A DNA stretch of 42,248 bases. It comes from Chloroflexota bacterium. GTDB lineage: Bacteria; Chloroflexota; Anaerolineae; Ardenticatenales; JAADHH01. The translations under genes and the position numbers were made by a program. Below are positions 1-8,886 of this stretch, in pieces (positions within the stretch are counted from its first letter, which is position 1; each line of letters begins with the position of its first letter). The stretch is from contig JAADHH010000074.1 of NCBI GenBank assembly GCA_013151955.1, positions 1 to 42,248 on the forward strand, written 5' to 3'. The notes beneath the pieces were generated by a model that was not told the origin of the DNA, did no database searches, and was given only the letters and a program-made list of their open reading frames with translations.

Positions 1-2
1 TG

Positions 3-977
3 GGCCTGACCCGCAAAACCCACAATACCTTGGATGACATGCTCCTGAAAGTCATCCGGCGTCCCATTATGGCGTTCTTTTTCCTCGCCGGCCTGTCGAT
101 TGCCTTGCCGCAGCTTTCGTTCCTACCGTCCGTATGGCTCTCTCTGGCCGGCAACGCGGTCTACGCCGGGTTTATCGCAATCGGCTACGTCCTCTCCTAC
201 CGGCTGATCAGCGAGCTCACAGGCTGGTACGCCGCCAACATGGCCCAGCAGACTGAGACCTCTCTGGACGACCAATTCATCCCCTTCTTTCGCCGGCTGC
301 TCTTGCTGACACTCACCGCCATCGTCTCCATCATGTTGATTCAGTATTTTGGGTACGACATCACCGCTTTTGTGGCCACATTGGGTATTGGATCCCTGGC
401 CGTGGCTCTGGCCGCACAGTCCACCTTCTCGGACATGATCAACGGTTTCATCATCATAGTAGACCGACCCTTTCGCATCGGCGATCGCATTGAACTGCGC
501 GACCTGAACACCTGGGGAGACGTGGTAGACATCGGGCTGCGCAGCACCCGCATCTTGACACGCGACAACCGCATGGTCATCGTACCCAATACGGCCATTG
601 GCAAGAGCCTTGTCGTCAACCATTCCTATCCAGACACGCAGTACCGCGTCCAAACCGCCGTGGGACTGGCGTACGGTACAGATATCGAAGCGGCCCGACA
701 GGTGATGATTGAGGCGGTGCGAAGCCAAGACTGGGTGATGAAAGAGAAGCCCATCGAAGCCCTCTTCCTCGAATTCGGCGACTCCGCTTTGGTCTTTCGC
801 GTACGGTGCTGGATCAAAAGCTACGTGGACACGCGACGTGTACTGGACAAACTCAACACCAGTCTCTACCACGCCTTGAACGAGGCCGGCATCGAAATCC
901 CCTTCCCGCAGCAAACGCTGTGGCATCGCCTCGAAACGGAGGCCAAGCAGGACTGGCGAGACGTCCTGCACGAATAG
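3..977 (+). CDS. MscS-family mechanosensitive channel, 5' end outside window
   Basis: Small-conductance mechanosensitive channel of the inner membrane, which releases solutes on hypo-osmotic shock. The reading frame stays open to the left edge (GLTRKTHN before the TTG called by the ORF track), so the TTG is not the true start and the gene is truncated by the window. Two hydrophobic helices (IMAFFFLAGL..., VYAGFIAIGYV...) are followed by a third, then the pore-lining TM3 region with Gly/Ala-rich LGIGSLAVALAAQ and the family signature FIIIVDRPFRIGDRI. The C-terminal part is the soluble beta and alpha/beta cage. murE starts 7 nt after the stop, suggesting co-transcription. Family call is certain; the paralogue type is not. 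Confidence 0.93.
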   Translation, partial: GLTRKTHNTLDDMLLKVIRRPIMAFFFLAGLSIALPQLSFLPSVWLSLAGNAVYAGFIAIGYVLSYRLISELTGWYAANMAQQTETSLDDQFIPFFRRLLLLTLTAIVSIMLIQYFGYDITAFVATLGIGSLAVALAAQSTFSDMINGFIIIVDRPFRIGDRIELRDLNTWGDVVDIGLRSTRILTRDNRMVIVPNTAIGKSLVVNHSYPDTQYRVQTAVGLAYGTDIEAARQVMIEAVRSQDWVMKEKPIEALFLEFGDSALVFRVRCWIKSYVDTRRVLDKLNTSLYHALNEAGIEIPFPQQTLWHRLETEAKQDWRDVLHE

Positions 978-984
978 TCCTCCC

Positions 985-2475
985 ATGCGCTGGCTCGATT
1001 TGATCCAACAGGTTCCGGATAGCCAACCGCACGGGGCCGGAAACCCGCTGATCTCCCGGGTCATGGGCGATTCTCGTCAGGTCGGGCACGGGGACCTTTT
1101 CGTGGCCATGCGGGGCCAGATCAGCGATGGTCACCGGTACATTCCCCAGGCGCTATCCCAGGGCGCGGCGGCCCTCGTCGTGGAGCGGGACATACCCGGC
1201 GACCTTCCCGTCCCCTGGGCCATAGTCCCCGATGGGCGCACGGCTTTGGGGCTCCTTTCGGCGGCCCGCTGGAATCACCCCAGCCGGAAGATGACGGTCA
1301 TCGGTGTGACCGGCACCGACGGCAAGACCACCACGCTTACCCTCATCGAAGCCCTGCTCCACGCCGCCGGATTGCGTACCGGCCTGGTCTCCACGGTCGG
1401 CGCACGCATCGGTCGCCGCAAACAGGACACCGGCTTCCACGTCACCACCCCCGACGCACCGGCCGTGCAAGCTTTCCTGGCCGAGATGGTAACCCACGGC
1501 ACGACTCACGCCCTGCTGGAAGCCACATCCCACGGCCTGGCCCAGCAGCGTCTGGCCGGCGTCGATTTCGACGTGGCCGTCATCACCAACGTGGCCCACG
1601 AACACCTCGACTATCACGGCACGCCGGACGCCTATCTGGAAGCCAAAGCCCGGCTGTTCCGCTCGCTGGCCCGCTCTTATCGCAAACCGAACAGGCCAAA
1701 GATTGCCGTCCTGAACGCCGACGATCCCGCTCTCGCGCGGCTTCGCCGGGAGCGCGCCGACCGGCAGATCACCTACGGGCTGGACCGGCCGGCCGACATC
1801 TCCGCCACAGCTATCGAACTATCGCCGGGGGGCACGCGTTTCACGGTGATCACACCCGCCGAACAATGGCCCGCGTACTTGCCCCTGCCGGGCCGCTTCA
1901 ACGTCTACAATGCCCTGGCGGCCATCGCCACCGGCCTGGGCCTGGGCCTGCCATCCACGGTCATGCGGAAGGGGCTGGCGCAGGTGCGGGGCGTCCCCGG
2001 CCGCATGGAGCGCATAGACGAGGGCCAGCCGTTCACGGCCATCGTAGACTTCGCGCACACGCCGCAAGCGCTGACGCAGGCCCTGCGAGCAACGCGCGGC
2101 ATGACGGAGGGGCACGTCATCGTCGTCTTCGGTTGCGCCGGCCTGCGCGACGTGCAAAAGCGCCCCCTGATGGGCCAGATCGCCGCTCGCCTCGCCGACC
2201 GCGTGATCGTTACGGCGGAAGACCCGCGCACGGAGAGCCTGGACGACATCATGGAGCAAATCGCGGCCGGCTTGCGCAGCGCCGGCGCACAGGAAGGCAA
2301 AACGTTCTGGCGCATCGGCGACCGGGCCGCAGCGATCCGCTTTGCCACGCGGCTGGCCGGAGACGGCGACCTGGTTCTGGTCACCGGAAAGGGCCACGAG
2401 CGCTCGATGTGCTTTGGCACCACCGAAACTCCGTGGAGCGATCAGGACGCCTTGCGAGCGGCCCTGCGGGAGTAG
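985..2475 (+). CDS. murE: UDP-MurNAc-tripeptide synthetase MurE
   Basis: Cytoplasmic Mur ligase that adds the third residue (a diamino acid) to UDP-MurNAc-L-Ala-D-Glu in peptidoglycan synthesis. At 496 aa it has the usual length. The N-terminal UDP-binding domain is followed by the ATP-binding GVTGTDGKTTT at about residues 107-117, the EAK segment whose Lys is carbamylated in the family, and the C-terminal domain. The third-residue specificity motif reads EDPRTE (about 412-417). Meso-DAP enzymes usually have DNPR and Lys enzymes often have DNPA, so Arg is kept but Asn is replaced. Several Chloroflexota use ornithine, so the substrate is left open. It follows the mscS gene by 7 nt. Confidence 0.95.
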   Translation: MRWLDLIQQVPDSQPHGAGNPLISRVMGDSRQVGHGDLFVAMRGQISDGHRYIPQALSQGAAALVVERDIPGDLPVPWAIVPDGRTALGLLSAARWNHPSRKMTVIGVTGTDGKTTTLTLIEALLHAAGLRTGLVSTVGARIGRRKQDTGFHVTTPDAPAVQAFLAEMVTHGTTHALLEATSHGLAQQRLAGVDFDVAVITNVAHEHLDYHGTPDAYLEAKARLFRSLARSYRKPNRPKIAVLNADDPALARLRRERADRQITYGLDRPADISATAIELSPGGTRFTVITPAEQWPAYLPLPGRFNVYNALAAIATGLGLGLPSTVMRKGLAQVRGVPGRMERIDEGQPFTAIVDFAHTPQALTQALRATRGMTEGHVIVVFGCAGLRDVQKRPLMGQIAARLADRVIVTAEDPRTESLDDIMEQIAAGLRSAGAQEGKTFWRIGDRAAAIRFATRLAGDGDLVLVTGKGHERSMCFGTTETPWSDQDALRAALRE

Positions 2476-2565
2476 TTGGAATGAGCGAGTAAGCGAATGG
2501 GCGCCTCGAGTGCGCTCCACGCTCCCCACTCGACGCCCCACGCCTCCCGCTTCCCCGATTCACCA
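2476..2565. repeat. Short convergent intergenic space with CGCTCGACGC-type repeat
   Basis: Ninety bases between the convergent murE and GT4 stops. They hold a C-rich string (GCTCCACGCTCCCCACTCGACGCC) resembling the string at about 28520-28555 downstream of the GCGTGTTGCGT repeat. No convincing terminator is visible. I read it as a fragment of a dispersed low-complexity repeat family. Confidence 0.4.
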
Positions 2566-3636
2566 TTATTCTTCACCGTACAACTCGGCCAGTTGCTCGA
2601 CGACCAGGGGCAAATCGAATTCTGCGCGGGCCCGCAGCCGGTTTCGATGGGCCATCTGGCCGCACAACTCCGGGTCGTCGAGCAGGCGCAGGATGGCTCC
2701 GGCCAGCGCTTCGGCATTGCCCGGCGGGACGAGCAGCCCGTTGCCCCCCGATTCCACGACCTCCGGAATGCCGCCTACAGCGGTGGCCACCACTGGCCGT
2801 CCGGCGGCCAACGCCTCCAGGAGCGAGACGCCCAAGGCTTCGTAATGTGCCGGGTGGACGTAGAGCGTTGCTTCCTGAAAGCGCGCCACCTTTTCCCGTC
2901 CGGTCACGTACCCCGGACAGACGATGCGGTCGGCCATGCCCAGCGCGTGCGCGTGATTCCAGACGGCCCGCCGGTCTCCGCGACCGCAGAGGACCAGGCG
3001 CGTGCCGGCGTGTTGCGCTGCGATCAGCGGCACAGCGTCGAGCAGGTCGAACACGCCCTTGTGCGCGGCGAGATCGCCCATGAACAGCAGGGTGCCGGTT
3101 TGCCGGACGGCTCCTGTGCCTGCAAACACATCGCAATCAACCGGATTGGGGAGTACGACAACGTGGCGGTTGCTCGTGAGCCGGCCGATTTGCTCTTGCC
3201 ACACACGCGCCAACACAACGACCGCCGCCGACCGGTCCAGCGTATCCGTAATCAGCCGTTGCAACGCAGCGCTGCCGTGGCGATAGAACGCCACAAACCG
3301 CCCGCTGTGTATCTGGAAAACGACTCGCTTGTGGAAATGACGGGCCATCGCCGCCAAAATTGCCTTCCGGTAGAAGCTGGGGCCGGCCGAAGCGTGGAGA
3401 TGCACGATGTCCGGCGCTTCCCGGCCACGGAGCAAGGCCCACGTTTGCAGACACGCACGCGAAAATCGCGAAACCTTGCGCGGCACGCCATACTTGTTGG
3501 CCGAGGCGACGTACCGCAACCTGACGCGCTTCGTTAGCGCCGAATCGACCAGCAGGCTGGTCACGGCAGAAACCCCACCGTAGTGATGGAGCAAAGGCCC
3601 GATCATCAGCACGCTAGGCTGCCGGCCGGATTTCAT
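2566..3636 (-). CDS. Family 4 glycosyltransferase, last gene of the EPS operon
   Basis: GT-B fold retaining glycosyltransferase expected to add one sugar of the exopolysaccharide unit at the cytoplasmic membrane face. The N-terminal GPLLHHYGGVSAV is the Gly-rich acceptor-side loop. The C-terminal half has the GT4 E-x7-E signature (EALGVSLLE) followed by AAGRPVVATAVGGIPEVV and NGLLVPPGN, the nucleotide-sugar site. The ATG at 3636 (MKSGRQPS) is preferred to the longer ORF-track start because GGGAGGGAC sits just before it. It overlaps the 3' end of the upstream polymerase gene by 23 nt, so translation is probably coupled. The sugar donor cannot be told from sequence. Confidence 0.88.
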   Translation of the reverse strand: MKSGRQPSVLMIGPLLHHYGGVSAVTSLLVDSALTKRVRLRYVASANKYGVPRKVSRFSRACLQTWALLRGREAPDIVHLHASAGPSFYRKAILAAMARHFHKRVVFQIHSGRFVAFYRHGSAALQRLITDTLDRSAAVVVLARVWQEQIGRLTSNRHVVVLPNPVDCDVFAGTGAVRQTGTLLFMGDLAAHKGVFDLLDAVPLIAAQHAGTRLVLCGRGDRRAVWNHAHALGMADRIVCPGYVTGREKVARFQEATLYVHPAHYEALGVSLLEALAAGRPVVATAVGGIPEVVESGGNGLLVPPGNAEALAGAILRLLDDPELCGQMAHRNRLRARAEFDLPLVVEQLAELYGEE

Positions 3637-5128
3637 GTCCCTCCCTCTGGCGGCGGGCAACGCTTCCGGCGGCTACGGCAAGCCCCAGAACCGTCCAGAC
3701 GAACAGGCCATAAAGCCCCTGACCGGCCTCATAGCTGATCAGCAGGCTGTGTACGGTGACGATCAAAACATCCAGGAAGAGAACCTCGCCCAGTCCGTCC
3801 AGCAACGATGCCGGGAGAGTGTGGCGATAGGCAAAGCGCGCTTCCCGCCAGACCACGACGAGGATAGCCAGGAAAAGGAAGAGGCCCACGATACCCTGCG
3901 CATAGAGGTGGTAGAGATACGTGCTGTGTGATCCCAGAGGCAGTACGGGGTAGGGCCAGTGCCGGTACATCTGCGGGACACCGTGGCCCAGAACGGGATA
4001 CTCCAACCAGGTGCGCAAAGTCAGCGCGTAGGTCTGGCCACGGGTCACCACGCTGCTGGTACTTTCCGGATGTAAAAATTCGGCAAAGCGGGCGACAATC
4101 TGCCCCGTTCCCAGGAATCGGGTCGTCCAAAAGGCAAAGCCGGCGACCATTGCGCCGGCAGCACCGGCCCACGCTACCTTGCGCGACCGGGACAAACGTG
4201 GGCTCCGCAGGAGAAAGTAGAGCGCGCCGGTCGCAAAGGCCAGCCACGCGCTCCGGTCGATGGTGGCCAAGAAGCACATCACGGTTAGCAGAATGAAGAT
4301 CAGGTAAAGACTCTTTTGGCGCGTAGACCTCGCCCGGGCAAGCATAAAACCTTGCAACGGGAGCAGCAAGGCCAACGCCCCGGCAAACCCATTTATATAC
4401 GTGAAGAAGGAACCAATACGGAAGAAAGTCACGCCGCCCAGTTGCCGGAAGGTGACCCACCCCATTTCGCCCGTGCTCTTGAATTTGTCGGGAAACAGCA
4501 GGGGGTTCAGGGCCGCCGATGGAAAAAGAATCTGTAGCACCCCGACGAAAACGGCCATCGCCCCGAATACCATCACGCCCTGCAAGATGCGGTGGAGTTT
4601 CTCTTCATCCGTGGTCGCCGCGACAATCAACACAAAGAAGAGCAAGAAGGTGAGCACTTTGGCGACGCTCATCAGGTAGGAATAGCGCAGCGGCGCGGGG
4701 ACGTGTACGAAAGCGACGAGCGCCACCCCGGCCAGGACCGTAACCAGCCAGGGCAACGGGGAAAGCTGAAACACCCGGCCAGGAACCTGCCATCGCCATC
4801 GCGGCCCCACGGAGCGATAGCGCCCGGAAAGTAGCAGTGCCAAGAACCAGCGAATGCCTACGACCCCCACCAGAAAAGCTAAAACGGGCTGGGTGGAAAG
4901 GCTTCGCAACGGGCTGAAAGCCACGACCAGGGCCAGACTGACCTCCATTGGCGGGAGGAGCAGAAGGGGCAGCAGCACGATTGCCCCGCCGGCTTCGAGC
5001 AGCGAGCGGGCCGGAAGCCCCGACAGATTCAGCGCCGCAAGCACAATCAAGACGGCGGCGAGGCCCGCTCCCCACACCGATTTGCGCAGCGGGCCGCGTA
5101 CAGCACCGCGTGCGGGCGTCTCGATCAT
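3614..5128 (-). CDS. O-antigen ligase/polymerase (Wzy-type) membrane protein
   Basis: Polytopic membrane protein that would polymerise lipid-linked repeat units outside the membrane. The ATG at 5128 (MIETPARG) gives 504 aa and a 4-base ATGA overlap with the upstream GT2 gene. The longer 612-aa ORF-track version adds an Arg/Pro-rich antisense-like extension and is rejected. About ten hydrophobic helices are visible. The large loop carries the Wzy_C pattern (VLGHGVPQMYRHWPYP, then GSHSTYLYHLYAQGIVG) with the expected Arg/His residues. Ligase and polymerase are not separable by sequence, but the neighbouring Wzx and Wzz favour polymerase. Confidence 0.86.
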   Translation of the reverse strand: MIETPARGAVRGPLRKSVWGAGLAAVLIVLAALNLSGLPARSLLEAGGAIVLLPLLLLPPMEVSLALVVAFSPLRSLSTQPVLAFLVGVVGIRWFLALLLSGRYRSVGPRWRWQVPGRVFQLSPLPWLVTVLAGVALVAFVHVPAPLRYSYLMSVAKVLTFLLFFVLIVAATTDEEKLHRILQGVMVFGAMAVFVGVLQILFPSAALNPLLFPDKFKSTGEMGWVTFRQLGGVTFFRIGSFFTYINGFAGALALLLPLQGFMLARARSTRQKSLYLIFILLTVMCFLATIDRSAWLAFATGALYFLLRSPRLSRSRKVAWAGAAGAMVAGFAFWTTRFLGTGQIVARFAEFLHPESTSSVVTRGQTYALTLRTWLEYPVLGHGVPQMYRHWPYPVLPLGSHSTYLYHLYAQGIVGLFLFLAILVVVWREARFAYRHTLPASLLDGLGEVLFLDVLIVTVHSLLISYEAGQGLYGLFVWTVLGLAVAAGSVARRQREGHEIRPAA

Positions 5129-6084
5129 CCCTCCGGTCCTCCGGTGGCCGGCGGAAGGGGCGACGGCAGCCGGCTTCCCCCTTGCGCGATGGCCCGTAAC
5201 CCGCGCACCGCCCCCCGCGCATAGCCGAAATCGCGGCGCGCCAGCGCGTGTGACATGGCCCACAGCACCTCGCCGACCAGGGACCAGGAAAAGGCCAGCC
5301 GGTAAAGCGGCGTAGCGGGTAAGTTCTTGCGGGCCAGGTAGAAGTTGTTGATCAAGCGCATCTCTGTGCGCCGGCTGCTCCGGTCCCGTCCGACGGGCGA
5401 AGGATGGTGCTCCAGCCGGGCCCACGGCGTTTGCACCAGACGGTAGCAGCAACTGACGCGCCAGGAGAAATCAACGTCCTCCTTGAAGGCATAACCGCTG
5501 AGGGCCTCATCAAAACGCATCTGCAGGACGACCTTGCGCCAATAGCTGCTACAACATCCCGACATGACCTCGATCGGCCGCACACCCGCCGGCGAAGTGA
5601 GATACACCCCATTTCCGGAGGGCCACATCCGTCCCCGCCCATCGGCAACGTCCAGCGGCAGCAGGAAGAGCAAGCGGAGGAGGGCAGCCCACCCCGTCGT
5701 CGGGGGGCGATTGGCAATGGTTCCTTGCACGCCCCCCAGATTCTGCCCCGGAAATTGGCGGTACACGCGGAGGATCTCTTCGTGGTAATTGGGGAAGAGG
5801 ACTACGTCGTCGTCGAGGAAGCAGACGATCTCGCTCTGTGCTACGGCGGCTCCCCGGTTGCGTTGCCGGGGCAACCCTGCCTCCATGTGCAACAGGCGCA
5901 CGCTCGACCGGCCGGCAGCCACCCGCTGGACAACCTGTTTGACCTGGGACGCCTCGCCGGCGTCGCTTGCGTCCACGATGATCACCTCCTGCGGGGGCAC
6001 AGTCTGCCGCGTCAAGGAGGCCAGGCAGCGGCGCAGCTCGCCGGGGCGGTTTCGCGTGCAGATGACGTAGGAAGCGGTCAACAT
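5125..6084 (-). CDS. Family 2 glycosyltransferase
   Basis: GT-A fold inverting glycosyltransferase of the EPS cluster. The chosen ATG (MLTASYVICTRNRP) at 6084 lies one base after the stop of the upstream flippase; the 29 extra residues in the ORF track are upstream-gene sequence. The N-terminal nucleotide-binding strand (ASYVICTRNRPGEL), IIVDASD, the RNRGAAVA segment and the metal-binding LDDDVVLF are all present. EDVDFSWR is the catalytic-base ED motif. The C-terminal ~60 residues hold a weakly hydrophobic stretch that may touch the membrane. 319 aa. Donor and acceptor unknown. Confidence 0.88.
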   Translation of the reverse strand: MLTASYVICTRNRPGELRRCLASLTRQTVPPQEVIIVDASDAGEASQVKQVVQRVAAGRSSVRLLHMEAGLPRQRNRGAAVAQSEIVCFLDDDVVLFPNYHEEILRVYRQFPGQNLGGVQGTIANRPPTTGWAALLRLLFLLPLDVADGRGRMWPSGNGVYLTSPAGVRPIEVMSGCCSSYWRKVVLQMRFDEALSGYAFKEDVDFSWRVSCCYRLVQTPWARLEHHPSPVGRDRSSRRTEMRLINNFYLARKNLPATPLYRLAFSWSLVGEVLWAMSHALARRDFGYARGAVRGLRAIAQGGSRLPSPLPPATGGPEG

Positions 6085-6085
6085 A

Positions 6086-7663
6086 CTACGACGACCCGTG
6101 GGGTTCACGAACGAGCAACGCCAACCGCCCCCGCACAACACGCAGCAGCACGCCGCCATACGCGACGGCAAACGCCACGACCCCGCCCACCAGTGAGAGG
6201 GGGCCGGACCAAACGCGCGTCGTCAGGTAGAGCACTGCTCCGGCCACGGCTCCGGCGAGCAAAGGTTTCATCTGGGACAACGCGTAAGGCTGCAGGCCGA
6301 CGATCCGATAGACCTCGAACACGCGCAACAGCGCAAGAAAGATGATCGCACCACTCGTGGCCATGGCCGCGCCCAAGATTCCATATCGCGGGATCAGGTG
6401 CACCGTGAGCGCGATGTTCACCCCGAAACTGAGCAGCACGTTCGCCAGATTGAGCGTCGGATGTCCGGTCATTTCCAGCATGGGACTGACGGAGCCGGTC
6501 GCGCTGTGCAGGGCAAATGCGCCACAAAAGAGGGCCAACGAGCCGGCCCCCACGGCAAAGTCCGGCCCAAAGAGAGACATGATCCGGGGAGTCAGCAGGG
6601 CCATGCCCAGGAATAAGGGGAGCGACAGGGTCAACTGCCATTGGGTGACGACGCGGTACAGGCGGGCCAATTGCTCCAGTTCCCCTCGATTGTACAGGTC
6701 GGCGATGACCGGTGCGAAGATAGCGTTGAACCCTTCCGGCACCAGCAAGCCCAGGCTCACCGTGCGAAACGCCGCGAAGTACACACCGGCCTGGCCGGCC
6801 ACGCCCAACGCGCCCAAAAGGACCGTGCCGGTGCGGGTCATGCCGGCGCTGACCAGGCTGAGCAAGTACATCGGCAGCGCAAAAGCGGCGATGGCGGCCA
6901 ATCCCACGTCGCCGGGGCTTTTGCGCCCTCCCGATTTTTCCGCGCCGGTGTTGCCTTGCGTCCGGCTTCGCCCTGATTCGGCAGACACCAGGCGGTTCAA
7001 GAGCCAGAGGGCCACGAGCGAACCGGTGATCACAGGAATCAGGTAAGCTGCCAGGGCGCCACGCAGCCCCCATCCCCAGGCGAGCAGGATTCCGGCGAGC
7101 AGGATCTGCATTGCCGGGCGAAGCAGGTCTCGAACAATGGCAACGTAGTGCATGGCCTTGAGGGACTGGATCGAGAAGACCCACAGAGCCATCAACGATG
7201 AGAAGGGCAGGGACAGGGCAAAGAGACGCAAAACGATTCGCAACTCCGGCTGGTGAAATACCTCCGTGGACAAGCGGCCGGCAGCGAGAAAAAGCGTGCC
7301 GCCGGCGATCAGGCCGGTCAAGCCAACGGCGCAGCTCGCCCGCCGGAGAAGGGTTCGCAACGGCCGCCAGCTCTTTTCGCCTTGCAGGATGGCCCCGTAG
7401 CGCAACAATGTGTGGTCCAGCCCCAAAAGCGCGGTGCGGTCTCCCACGTTGGCGATGGACAGGCCAATGGCATAGAGGCCAAAGAGGCTGCCCCCGATGG
7501 CCCGTGCTACGAAGACGTTGAAGAGATAGGCCAACGACGTCCGCGTCACGCTGCCCAGGAGGGCGATGGCCGCTCCACCGGCCACCAACCCCAGGTGGGG
7601 ATCCGGGGGCGCGCCGTCCGGCAAGGCCCCCGGCCCCGCTGCCGGAGAGGGAGGGGCGGTCAC
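6086..7663 (-). CDS. Wzx-like polysaccharide flippase (MOP superfamily)
   Basis: Flips undecaprenyl-linked repeat units across the membrane. The GTG at 7663 gives 525 aa and a GTGA overlap with the TPR gene stop; the ORF-track start adds an 88-residue out-of-gene extension. Twelve or more hydrophobic helices run from about residue 25 to the end, with the Polysacc_synt pattern early (GSVTRTSLAYLFNVFVARAIGG...LFGLYAIGLS) and the second-half repeat. The context (Wzy, Wzz and glycosyltransferases on one transcript) strongly supports Wzx function. Confidence 0.88.
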   Translation of the reverse strand: MTAPPSPAAGPGALPDGAPPDPHLGLVAGGAAIALLGSVTRTSLAYLFNVFVARAIGGSLFGLYAIGLSIANVGDRTALLGLDHTLLRYGAILQGEKSWRPLRTLLRRASCAVGLTGLIAGGTLFLAAGRLSTEVFHQPELRIVLRLFALSLPFSSLMALWVFSIQSLKAMHYVAIVRDLLRPAMQILLAGILLAWGWGLRGALAAYLIPVITGSLVALWLLNRLVSAESGRSRTQGNTGAEKSGGRKSPGDVGLAAIAAFALPMYLLSLVSAGMTRTGTVLLGALGVAGQAGVYFAAFRTVSLGLLVPEGFNAIFAPVIADLYNRGELEQLARLYRVVTQWQLTLSLPLFLGMALLTPRIMSLFGPDFAVGAGSLALFCGAFALHSATGSVSPMLEMTGHPTLNLANVLLSFGVNIALTVHLIPRYGILGAAMATSGAIIFLALLRVFEVYRIVGLQPYALSQMKPLLAGAVAGAVLYLTTRVWSGPLSLVGGVVAFAVAYGGVLLRVVRGRLALLVREPHGSS

Positions 7664-8886
7664 GGATGAGCCTCTTCGGTTTTTTGCAGTCCCTTCAGGG
7701 CATTTTCGTTTTGGGCGTTTTGTGTCAGGGCCTTCTCGAACGCGGCCCGGGCCTGGGCAATCTGCCCGGAGGCGAGATAAACTTGGCCCAACGCCTCGAA
7801 GATGTAGTCGTGCTGGGGATCCAGGGCAATCGCCCGCTGCAATGCGGCAATGGCTTGCGGCCAGTTTCTCTCCTGGGCATAGGTCTGCCCTACCAAGAAA
7901 TAGGCCTCTGCCTGTGGGGGAAACCATTCTATCACACGCTGCAAAGTCTTTCTTGCTCGCTGGGGGTTACCCCGCAGGAGAGCAAAGCGCCCTTCATAAA
8001 TGAGGGGCCAGGGGTCCGCCGGAAAGCGTCGCTCCGCATAGTGTACCAACTCCACGGCCTCGTCCAGACGACCCTCTGCCCGCAACAAGGCTACCAAGCG
8101 CAAGAGGGGCCACATTTCGTCGGGGAGCAAAGCCACGGCCCGGCGCAGGTAGGGCTCGCCCAGACGGGCATCGCCGGTTTGCTGGTAGACGGCCCAGCCC
8201 CACTCAAATTGCAGGTGGCCATCGTCGGGCAGTGTGGCCTCCGCCTGTTGATAGGCATCGACCGCTCCTCCCCAATCCATCTGCGCGGCGCGGACCAGCC
8301 CGATTCGATACCACGCTTCGCCGGCACCGGGATCGAGGGCCAGGGCCTGGTCATACCAAAACAGGGCCTCGTCGAGATTGCCCGCCGTGCGCTCGTCCTC
8401 CCCGTGACGAATCAAGGCTGCCGGGGAGACGCCGGCGTCACGCCAGGCTTCCCGCAAGCCCTGGCGGGCCCGTTGCGGGTCGGTCCGCGCCAGCGCCCGG
8501 TAGACGGCGGCTTCTTCCAGGGGTACGAGCGGGTCGCCGGGACGTATGGTACGGCAATAGCGGAAAATGGTGAGCGCCGTGTCGTATTCGCCGCGCCACG
8601 CGGCCGTGCGCCCCAGCAAGCGACAAGCCTGCATGTTCTCTTTGTCCTGGTTGAGCGCCGCCCGAAAGTGTTCAGCGGCCGGGATGAGGCGGTCGGGAGA
8701 AGGCGCGGGGCGGAGAATCGTGCCCGGATCGAGCGGCCCGGTCGCCTCCGGCCCCAGCGTGGCAGACAGGAGGTGTCCGCCCATCTCCAGGTGGTAGAAC
8801 GTGGCCAAGGGGTGACGGAGGAGCAAAATCGTTCCGCAAAATAGCACGAAGCCGATCACGGCCACCGTCCAGCCCGAACGCTTCAT
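7660..8886 (-). CDS. Membrane-anchored TPR protein of the EPS operon
   Basis: 408 aa. An N-terminal signal-anchor helix (TVAVIGFVLFCGTILLL) is followed by an extracytoplasmic region made of about eight tetratricopeptide repeats. The clearest are near the C-terminus (AEAYFLVGQTYAQERNWPQAIAAL; DYIFEALGQVYLASGQIAQARAAF). It has no enzymatic motif. TPR proteins in export operons usually scaffold the synthase, polymerase or secretion complex, which is inferred here. ATGA overlap with the Wzz-like gene upstream and GTGA overlap with the flippase downstream imply tight co-expression. Confidence 0.82.
   Translation of the reverse strand: MKRSGWTVAVIGFVLFCGTILLLRHPLATFYHLEMGGHLLSATLGPEATGPLDPGTILRPAPSPDRLIPAAEHFRAALNQDKENMQACRLLGRTAAWRGEYDTALTIFRYCRTIRPGDPLVPLEEAAVYRALARTDPQRARQGLREAWRDAGVSPAALIRHGEDERTAGNLDEALFWYDQALALDPGAGEAWYRIGLVRAAQMDWGGAVDAYQQAEATLPDDGHLQFEWGWAVYQQTGDARLGEPYLRRAVALLPDEMWPLLRLVALLRAEGRLDEAVELVHYAERRFPADPWPLIYEGRFALLRGNPQRARKTLQRVIEWFPPQAEAYFLVGQTYAQERNWPQAIAALQRAIALDPQHDYIFEALGQVYLASGQIAQARAAFEKALTQNAQNENALKGLQKTEEAHP

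Noticed and set aside
3637-3660. Longer start of the GT4 gene (MPAARGRD)
   Set aside because: It lies inside the end of the polymerase gene without a ribosome site; MKSGRQPS has a strong one.
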